Origin: JADGHX01 sp035760965
GTDB lineage: Bacteria; Pseudomonadota; Gammaproteobacteria; Steroidobacterales; Steroidobacteraceae
Length of the DNA stretch: 64,000 bases
Reading direction: 5' to 3'
Assembly (NCBI GenBank): GCA_035760965.1
Contig: DASTRY010000044.1
Coordinates: 1-64,000 of the forward strand
Part shown: positions 58,068-64,000 of the stretch, piece after piece
How positions within the stretch are numbered: position 1 is the stretch's first letter
Layout of the letters: every line of letters starts with the position of its first letter
The notes under the pieces: generated by a model
Databases searched by the model: none
Seen by the model: only the letters and a program-made list of their open reading frames with translations
What the model was told of the DNA's origin: nothing
Translations under genes and position numbers: made by a program

Positions 58068-59899
58068 TGACCGATCGCGACAACGACAGCGAGCCGCAGG
58101 TGCAGACCGACGAGGCGGCGGACCAGGACCATACCGGGCTGCGCAAGCAGCTCGGCATGATGCTCGGCGCCGCGTATCGGTCGCGCACCGGCAAGCTCGT
58201 CATCGCGCTGGCCATCGCGATCTTCCTGGTCATCGTCGTGACCGCGTACGGCCAGATCCGCCTCAACAGCTGGAACAAGCCCTTCTACGACGCTCTGTCC
58301 CGCCGCGACCTGCACGACTTCCTCGTCCAGCTCGGCGTGTTCTTCATCATCGCGGGCTCGCTGCTGGTGCTCAACGTGTTGCAGCGCTGGCTCGTCGAGA
58401 CCACGAAGTACAAGCTGCGCGAAGGGCTCGTTGGTGATCTGATCGGCCAATGGATGCAGCCGCGGCGCGCATTCTGGCTCGCCAACGCCGGGCCCATCGG
58501 CGTGAACCCCGATCAGCGCATGCACGAGGACGCACGCAAGCTCTGCGATCTCTCCACGGACCTCGGCGTCGGCCTGCTGCAAGCGACGATTCTGTTCTTC
58601 ACGTTCGCCGGCGTACTGTGGGTGCTGTCGAACGATTTCTCCTTCCGCATCGGCGACACCGATTACGCGGTGCCCGGCTTCATGCTGTGGGCGGCGATTC
58701 TCTACGCCGTGCTCGGCTCGCTCCTGAGCTACTGGGTGGGGCGCAGCCTCATCCACCGCAACGAGGAGCGTTACGCGCGCGAGGCGGACCTGCGCTTCTC
58801 GCTCGTTCGCATCAACGAGCACCTCGACGGCATCTCGCTCGCCGGTGGCGAGGCGGACGAGAAGCGCCGCGTCGAGATGCACCTCGCGAACGTGCTCGGC
58901 GCGACGCGCCGGCTCACTTCGGGCCTGACCAATCTCACCTGGGTCACGGCGGGGTTCGGCTGGATCACGAACGTGGCGCCGACGCTCGTGGCCGCGCCGC
59001 TGTATTTCACCGGCAAGATCTCGTTCGGCGGTCTGATGATGGCCGCCGCCGCGTTCACTCAGGCGCAAGGCTCGCTGCGCTGGTTCGTCGACAACTTCCC
59101 CGTGATTGCCGACTGGCGCGCGACGCTGCTGCGCGTTGCGAGCTTCCGCCACGCGCTCGTCAATGCGGACGTGCAGCGGGACTTCGAAAGCCGCATCCAG
59201 TACGCCGAGGGCGAGCCCGGCGTCATGACGATCGAGGATCTCGAGATCATCTCCTCGACCGGCTGGGAGACCTTGCGCGAGCGCAAGGTCGCCGTGCGCG
59301 CCGGCGAACGCGTGCTCATCGTCGGTGCACCCGGCACCAGCAAGACGACGCTGTTTCGCGCGCTCGCGGGCCTCTGGCCCTGGGGCAAGGGCCGCATCAC
59401 GCGCCCGAAAGACGAGCAGATCGCATACTTGCCGCGCGGTACGCCGTATCTGCCACGCGGCACGCTGCGTGAAGTGCTCGCCTATCCGCTCAAAGTGGAG
59501 AGCTTCGATGCGAGCGCTTTTGCGCACGCCCTGACACGACTCGGGCTCGAACGTCTCGTGCCGATGCTCGAGGAAACGCGCCGCTGGGACCGCGACCTGA
59601 GTCAAGACGAGCAGCTCGCGCTCGCATTCGCCCGCATGGTGCTGCAGCAGCCGCCCTGGGTGCTGATCGACGACATGTTCGGCTCGCTCGACGACGAGGG
59701 CCTCGAGCGCGTGACGGACGTGTTCGCGAATGAGCTCGTGCGCACGAGCCTCATCCACATCGGCAAGGCCGCGCAAGCGCACCACCCCATCTTCACCCGC
59801 GTTCTTCACCTGATAAAAGTCCCCTCGAGGGGCGCCGCCAGCCGCGACAAGACGGCCGCGACGCCGCTCGGGAAAGAAACAAAGATCGGCTCGCAGTGA
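58067..59899 (+). CDS. SbmA/BacA- and YddA-like ABC transporter (fused permease-ATPase) with altered ATPase motifs
   Basis: 610 aa: six membrane helices (about residues 40-330), then an ATPase domain. NSWNKPFYDALSRRDLHDF and WFVDNFPVIADWRATLLRV are typical of this ABCD-like family. The Walker A loop is G420-APGT-S425-KTT, with Ser where Gly is normal; the signature reads LSQDEQ; Walker B reads VLIDDMFGSLDD, with Asp instead of the catalytic Glu; and the switch His region is HIGKAAQAHHP. Transport may be slow, regulated or ATP-binding only. The membrane part could handle the glycan products of the operon (inference). Confidence 0.85.
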   Translation: MTDRDNDSEPQVQTDEAADQDHTGLRKQLGMMLGAAYRSRTGKLVIALAIAIFLVIVVTAYGQIRLNSWNKPFYDALSRRDLHDFLVQLGVFFIIAGSLLVLNVLQRWLVETTKYKLREGLVGDLIGQWMQPRRAFWLANAGPIGVNPDQRMHEDARKLCDLSTDLGVGLLQATILFFTFAGVLWVLSNDFSFRIGDTDYAVPGFMLWAAILYAVLGSLLSYWVGRSLIHRNEERYAREADLRFSLVRINEHLDGISLAGGEADEKRRVEMHLANVLGATRRLTSGLTNLTWVTAGFGWITNVAPTLVAAPLYFTGKISFGGLMMAAAAFTQAQGSLRWFVDNFPVIADWRATLLRVASFRHALVNADVQRDFESRIQYAEGEPGVMTIEDLEIISSTGWETLRERKVAVRAGERVLIVGAPGTSKTTLFRALAGLWPWGKGRITRPKDEQIAYLPRGTPYLPRGTLREVLAYPLKVESFDASAFAHALTRLGLERLVPMLEETRRWDRDLSQDEQLALAFARMVLQQPPWVLIDDMFGSLDDEGLERVTDVFANELVRTSLIHIGKAAQAHHPIFTRVLHLIKVPSRGAASRDKTAATPLGKETKIGSQ

Positions 59900-62136
59900 T
59901 GCCTTCGGCGAAATCGTTCGTCCTGTTCGTGCTGCTTGCGCTGGCACCGTTCACCGTGCTTGCGCAGGACCTGGAGTTTCATCCGCCGCAGAGCGCGACG
60001 GACCCGAACCTCCCCAAAGTGATGCGCGATCTCGCCGGGCGCGTGCTGCCCGTCTATCAGGACAGCGATCAGGATCGGTTCCTGACCAATCTCTCGGCGC
60101 TGCAGCTCGTCGCCGGTGACTATCCGTCCGCCGCCGCCACGCGGCAGGCGCTGCGCGACCGGCGCGGCGGGCGGTTCGGCGGCGGCCGCACGGCGCTCTA
60201 CGACATCTACGCGCGGGCCCGCGCGATCGAGCGCGCGCAGAAGATCCCCTTCGCCCAGGCGTACACGCAGGCGTATCGCGAGATCGTGCCGCGGCTGAAC
60301 GACTTCGACGAGTTTCAGCTCACGAAGTGGTTCGGCGTGCCGCTCGAGACGCTGCAAGAGAACCTGCAACGAGCGCTGGATCAGCACCGCGCGAAGGGCA
60401 GCGTTACCGTGCAGCAGGCGATCGATCTCGTCTGGACGTATCTCGCGTTCGAAGCGTTCCGCAATTTCGGGCCGCTCGTGCCGGAGCTCGATGCGCAGGA
60501 GGATCGGCGCCGCTACACGACCGAAGAGAACGTGCCGATCGAGACGCCGGACGGCGCGACGCTGTCGGCGACGATCGTGCGTGCGAAGAGCGCGAAGCCG
60601 CTGCCCGCATTGATCGAGTTTTCGCTGTACGTGTCGCAGAACGACGCGCGGGAGAGCGCGGCACGCGGCTATGTCGGCGTCGTTGCCTACGCTCGCGGGG
60701 TGTACGGCAGCAAGGACAAGCCGATGCTGTTCGAGCACGACGGCGAGGATGCGCGCGCCGTCATCAAGTGGGTGTCGGAGCAGTCGTGGAGCGACGGGCG
60801 CGTCGCGATCTATGGCAGCAATTACAGCGGCTTCGTGGCGTGGGCCGCGGCGAAAAAGCTGCCCTCGGCCCTGAAGGCCATTGCGACCACCGATCCCCTC
60901 GCGCCCGGCATCGACGTGCCGATGACAGGCAACATCTTCCGCAACTCCGCCTATCGCTGGGCCTTCCAGGTCACGAACCCGGGGAGCGGCGACGAGCGGC
61001 TCAACAGCGATGAAGCCTGGCGCGCGTTCCAGCGCGACTGGTACAAGAGCGGCCGGCGCTACCGCGAGTTCGCCGGCATGTTCGGCAGCCACAGCCAGCT
61101 CTTCCGCCGTTGGCTCGGTCACCCGAGCTACGACTCGTTCTGGCAGCGGATGATCCCGTTTCGCGAGCAATTCGCGCACATCGACATCCCTGTGCTGACG
61201 ACCACCGGCTACTACGCAGACGGCGAGGTGGGCGCGCTCTACTACTTCTCGCAGCACTTGCGCTACGACCCGCACGCGAATCACACCCTGCTCATCGGAC
61301 CGTACGACGAGGGAGTCATGCGACGCGGCGTGTCGCCGACGCTGCGGGGGTACACGCTGGACCCGGTGGCGAACGTCGACCTGCACGAGCTGCGCTATCA
61401 GTGGCTCGACTTCGTGCTGAAACAGGCGAAGGCGCCGGCGCTGCTGAAGGACCGCGTGAACTATCAGCTGATGGGTGCGAACGAGTGGCGGCACGTGCCG
61501 TCGATCGACGCGATGTCGAACGGCACCCTGCGGTACTACCTCGAAGAGGATCCGGCGAGCGATCGCAACCGGCTCGTGACGAAGAAGGTGTCCGATAAGG
61601 ACTTCCTGCCGCAGACGTTCGACCTCGCCGATCGCACCGACGCGGACTGGACGCCGCCAACGGAGATCGTGACGCGCGCGATAAAGCCGCACAACGGCGA
61701 GATGTTCGTGAGCGAGCCGATGTCGCAGCCGACGGAGCTGAGCGGGCTCCTGACCGGCCGTCTCGATTTCACCGTGAACAAGATGGACATGGACCTGTAC
61801 GTGCAGCTGTACGAGCAGCTCCCGAGCGGCGAGTACGTCAAGCTGTGCGACGACTACGAATTTCGCGCCAGCTACGTCAAGGATCGGACGCGGAGGCACC
61901 TGCTGCGTGCCGGGGTGCGACAGCAGCTCTCGTTCAAGAGCGAGCGGCTGACGGCGCGCCGATTGCAGGCCGGCAGCCGCATCGTGATCGTGCTCGGCAT
62001 CGTCAAGCGGCCGGATCGGCAGATCAACTACGGCACGGGCGACGATGTGAGCGAGGAATCCATCGAGGATGCGCGTGTGCCGGTGAAGATCCGCTGGTAC
62101 GGCAGCAGCTACATCGACGTGCCGATCCGCCGCTGA
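59899..62136 (+). CDS. CocE/NonD-family hydrolase-like secreted protein with substituted triad
   Basis: 745 aa; signal peptide 1-23 (FVLFVLLALAPFTVLAQ). A helical region of about 180 residues precedes the S15-type alpha/beta fold (IETPDGATLSATIVRA, YARGVYGSKDKP) and a C-terminal beta-jellyroll (PTELSGLLTGRLDFTVNKMDMD). The nucleophile elbow reads YGSNYSGFVAW: Asn308 replaces the expected Ser. The His position reads IGPYDEG with Glu471 instead of His. Both changes argue for a binding protein and not an enzyme. Last gene of the TGATG-coupled operon. Confidence 0.83.
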   Translation: MPSAKSFVLFVLLALAPFTVLAQDLEFHPPQSATDPNLPKVMRDLAGRVLPVYQDSDQDRFLTNLSALQLVAGDYPSAAATRQALRDRRGGRFGGGRTALYDIYARARAIERAQKIPFAQAYTQAYREIVPRLNDFDEFQLTKWFGVPLETLQENLQRALDQHRAKGSVTVQQAIDLVWTYLAFEAFRNFGPLVPELDAQEDRRRYTTEENVPIETPDGATLSATIVRAKSAKPLPALIEFSLYVSQNDARESAARGYVGVVAYARGVYGSKDKPMLFEHDGEDARAVIKWVSEQSWSDGRVAIYGSNYSGFVAWAAAKKLPSALKAIATTDPLAPGIDVPMTGNIFRNSAYRWAFQVTNPGSGDERLNSDEAWRAFQRDWYKSGRRYREFAGMFGSHSQLFRRWLGHPSYDSFWQRMIPFREQFAHIDIPVLTTTGYYADGEVGALYYFSQHLRYDPHANHTLLIGPYDEGVMRRGVSPTLRGYTLDPVANVDLHELRYQWLDFVLKQAKAPALLKDRVNYQLMGANEWRHVPSIDAMSNGTLRYYLEEDPASDRNRLVTKKVSDKDFLPQTFDLADRTDADWTPPTEIVTRAIKPHNGEMFVSEPMSQPTELSGLLTGRLDFTVNKMDMDLYVQLYEQLPSGEYVKLCDDYEFRASYVKDRTRRHLLRAGVRQQLSFKSERLTARRLQAGSRIVIVLGIVKRPDRQINYGTGDDVSEESIEDARVPVKIRWYGSSYIDVPIRR

Positions 62137-62154
62137 CCGCGCGATGCGGCGGCG

Positions 62155-63372
62155 CTACTGACTGACCAGTCGCATGAGCTGACCGGTGAGCCATCCGCCG
62201 TAGGTGCCGAGCGCGTACCCGAGCACTGCGAGCAGCACGCCCACCGGCGCGAGCGCTGGATGAAAGGCCGCGGCCACGATGGGAGCGCTTGCCGGCCCGC
62301 CGATGTTGGCCTGACTACCCACTGCGAGAAAGAAGGACGGTGCTCTCAGCACCCGCGCGACGACAATCAGCAGCACGGCGTGAAATGCGATCCACGTGAA
62401 CCCGATGCCGAACAGCGTCGGATTCGTCAGCAGCGCGCGCACGTTCATCTGCATGCCGATCGTCGCGATCATCACGTAGAGCAACGCCGTGCCGATCTTG
62501 GATGCGCCGGCGCCTTCCAGATTGCGCGCAGGGGTGAACGAGAGGACGAGACCGAACGTCGTCGCGAGCACGACGATCCAGAAGAAATCGCTCGCGAGCG
62601 ACAGGCGCTCCGCCCACTGCGCACCCTTGAAGACCGCCGCGAGCGGCACGCCGAGCGCATGCGCCAGGCCGGTGGCGCCGAAGGCGAGCCCCAGAATGAA
62701 CATCAGCTCCGCGAGGCTCGGAATGCGCGCGTGCTCCTTGCGAAAGCGTTCCATGCGCTCCGCGAGCGTCGCGATCGCGCTGCTGTCGGCGCCGAGCCGC
62801 GCGTCAATGGCGCGGTGCTTGGCCGCCATCCACAGGAGCACGGCCATCCACAGGTACGAGATCAGCACGTCCACGGCGACCATCACGCCGAACACGTTGG
62901 CGTCGATGTGGAAGACTTCCTTCATCGCGGCCTGGTTCGCGGCGCCGCCGATCCAGCTGCCGGCGATCGCCGTCATGCCGCGCCAGAGCTCCGCGTCGAC
63001 GGTCTGCGGCGCGATCAGCTTCCAGATGAGAAGCGCGACGGGACCGCCGAGCACCACACCGAGGCTCGCCGTGAGAAACAGCGCGAGTGCCTTGGGACCG
63101 AGTCGCAGTGTCGCGGGCAAATCCGTTGCGAGCGTCAGCAGCACGAGAATCGCGGGCAAGAGGTAGCGCGAGGAAACGAAGTAGAGCTGCGAATGCTCGC
63201 CGTCGATGAGGCCGAACGTGTTGTAGAGCGCCGGCACGAAATAGCAGAGGAGGAGGGCCGGCACGTAGCGATAGAACCGCTGCCAGAAAGGATGCGCCGA
63301 CTGCGTGGTCCAGAAGATGACGCCGAGGGTTGCGAGCAGCAGCCCCAGCAGAACCGCGTCGTTCTTGATCAC
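62155..63372 (-). CDS. DUF819-family inner-membrane permease (YjcL-like)
   Basis: 405 aa from GTG 63372, which shares its G with the stop of the upstream hydrolase gene (TAGTG). About ten hydrophobic segments. Typical blocks: FVSSRYLLPAILVLLTLATDLP, AIAGSWIGGAANQAAMKEVF, FLAVGSQANIGGPASAPIVAAAF. The GGPASAP repeat is the DUF819 signature; members are proposed permeases for carboxylates or amino acids. The coupling with a serine hydrolase suggests uptake of its product (inference). Confidence 0.87.
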   Translation of the reverse strand: MIKNDAVLLGLLLATLGVIFWTTQSAHPFWQRFYRYVPALLLCYFVPALYNTFGLIDGEHSQLYFVSSRYLLPAILVLLTLATDLPATLRLGPKALALFLTASLGVVLGGPVALLIWKLIAPQTVDAELWRGMTAIAGSWIGGAANQAAMKEVFHIDANVFGVMVAVDVLISYLWMAVLLWMAAKHRAIDARLGADSSAIATLAERMERFRKEHARIPSLAELMFILGLAFGATGLAHALGVPLAAVFKGAQWAERLSLASDFFWIVVLATTFGLVLSFTPARNLEGAGASKIGTALLYVMIATIGMQMNVRALLTNPTLFGIGFTWIAFHAVLLIVVARVLRAPSFFLAVGSQANIGGPASAPIVAAAFHPALAPVGVLLAVLGYALGTYGGWLTGQLMRLVSQ

Positions 63373-64000
63373 TAGCTGTCGGCTCCCGGCAGGAAGAGGC
63401 GCGCGATGGCCAGCGCGGTTCGGTACGGCTCCGGCTCGTTGCGATTGGTCAGCACGATCACGGTCATGTGCCGCTGGGGATAGCGCACGATGACGTTGCG
63501 GAAGCCCAGCGTCTCGCCCGAATGCCAGAGCGTCTCGCCGGTAATGCGCCAGCCGAACCCGTAGGCGACGCTCGGGTTGTCGGTGCGCGTCGCCGGCGCG
63601 AAGGCCTGGGCGAGAGACGCTTTGTGCAGCAGGCGCTCGTCGTACAGCGCCGCGTCCCACTTCGCGAGGTCGTCGATGGAGGAGTAGATCCCGCCGTCGC
63701 CCAGCACCGCGCTGGTGGAGCTCTGATCCGTGCGACGCCACTCGCTGCCGTTCTGGCTATAGCCGAACGCGCGAGTCGCCACGGTCGAAACCCCTTCCTC
63801 GAAGGCCACCGTGTCCTTCATGCCGAGGGGCTCGAACATGTGCTCGCGCAGGAAGGTGGCGAAGCGTTGGGCGGACGCTTTCTCCACGATGAGCGCGAGC
63901 AGCGCGTAGCCCGTATTGCTGTAGCGATAGCTCGTGCCGGGCGCGAAGTACGTCCGGTCCTGCTTTTCGAGGATGCGCAGGACGTCGGCGTCGTGGACCT
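63372..64000 (-). CDS. Serine hydrolase, beta-lactamase class C fold (cut by right edge)
   Basis: 209 C-terminal residues are visible; the start is beyond base 64000. The Y-x-N motif is in SYRYSNTGYALLALIVEKAS, and a KTG-equivalent His-Ser-Gly is in LWHSGETLGFRN. FEPLGMKDTVAF and SSIDDLAKWDAALY are standard for the family. The S-x-x-K nucleophile is out of view. Members hydrolyse esters, D-amino peptides or lactams. Its stop overlaps the DUF819 permease start. Confidence 0.88.
   Translation of the reverse strand, partial: VHDADVLRILEKQDRTYFAPGTSYRYSNTGYALLALIVEKASAQRFATFLREHMFEPLGMKDTVAFEEGVSTVATRAFGYSQNGSEWRRTDQSSTSAVLGDGGIYSSIDDLAKWDAALYDERLLHKASLAQAFAPATRTDNPSVAYGFGWRITGETLWHSGETLGFRNVIVRYPQRHMTVIVLTNRNEPEPYRTALAIARLFLPGADS

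Noticed and set aside
58013..61899. Two long minus-strand frames (58013-59947 and 59806-61899)
   Set aside because: Both oppose clear genes (ABC protein and CocE-like protein); composition is His/Arg/Glu-rich and no motif is seen.
1..64000. Search for tRNA, rRNA, CRISPR arrays, transposases, integrases or attachment repeats
   Set aside because: None found by eye. The island is gene-dense with the same base composition as its surroundings and has no visible mobility genes, so recent transfer is not claimed.

Overview
The window is GC-rich DNA from a free-living aerobic proteobacterium, most likely a gammaproteobacterium of the Steroidobacter/Nevskia type. The lines of evidence are a TonB-dependent receptor with the VVVTARKR plug motif, a UrcA-family secreted protein, IclR/MarR/AraC regulators beside degradative enzymes, PQQ-type sugar dehydrogenase, sulfatase and S9/M14 secreted peptidases. 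This taxonomic call is inference; there is no rRNA in the window. No tRNA, rRNA, CRISPR array, transposase or prophage gene was seen.

Layout. (1) 1-1722: the end of a LigB-type extradiol dioxygenase coupled to a MetE-like zinc methyltransferase. (2) 1952-9469: secreted hypothetical, amino-acid permease, RcnB-like protein, two convergent AI-2E family permeases, periplasmic peroxiredoxin, PQQ sugar dehydrogenase. (3) 9479-16634: S9 peptidase, Tat-type sulfatase, EF-hand protein, carotenoid oxygenase with a coupled small Tat protein, 2OG-Fe(II) oxygenase, UrcA protein. (4) 16816-34614: a catabolic island with serine hydrolase, MarR, AAHS-type MFS, two divergent TauD/TfdA dioxygenases, MetE-like protein plus alpha/beta hydrolase, IclR, TonB receptor, VOC protein, PaaK-like CoA ligase, another MetE-like protein, AraC, acetoacetyl-CoA synthetase and a fourth MetE-like protein. 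(5) 34630-39772: a decayed FAD monooxygenase, sirtuin, ModE-like regulator, and a degenerate histidine kinase, stand-alone CheB and SMP-30 lactonase run. (6) 39773-45821: glycerol kinase, DUF4159, small membrane proteins, exonuclease III, a TonB-anchor-like protein. (7) 46380-48664: a compact VOC-ArsR-SRPBCC-APH operon with a visible promoter and terminator. (8) 48764-53058: CheY-like regulator, M14 peptidase, LLM flavin oxidoreductase. (9) 53137-63372: GH3 divergent from a tightly coupled GH144-GH15-ABC-CocE operon, then a DUF819 permease and a beta-lactamase-fold hydrolase running off the right edge.

How it may work together. The island in region 4 reads as uptake (TonB receptor, MFS), oxidative attack (2OG dioxygenases), CoA activation, transfer chemistry by core-MetE proteins, and recovery of an acetoacetate-type end product. 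Two different palindromes recur in its promoters: TTCG[GC]-N3-[GC]CGAA, next to the IclR gene and before one MetE-like gene, and CAAAGC[AG]TGCTTT, at the dioxygenase promoter and before the same MetE-like gene. That MetE-like gene thus looks like the point where two regulators meet. All four MetE-like paralogs keep the His-x-Cys...Glu...Cys zinc site and lack the MetE N-terminal half, so they are likely working methyl or thiol transferases of unknown substrate. Several other proteins keep their fold but lose catalytic residues (histidine kinase, CocE-like hydrolase, ABC ATPase).
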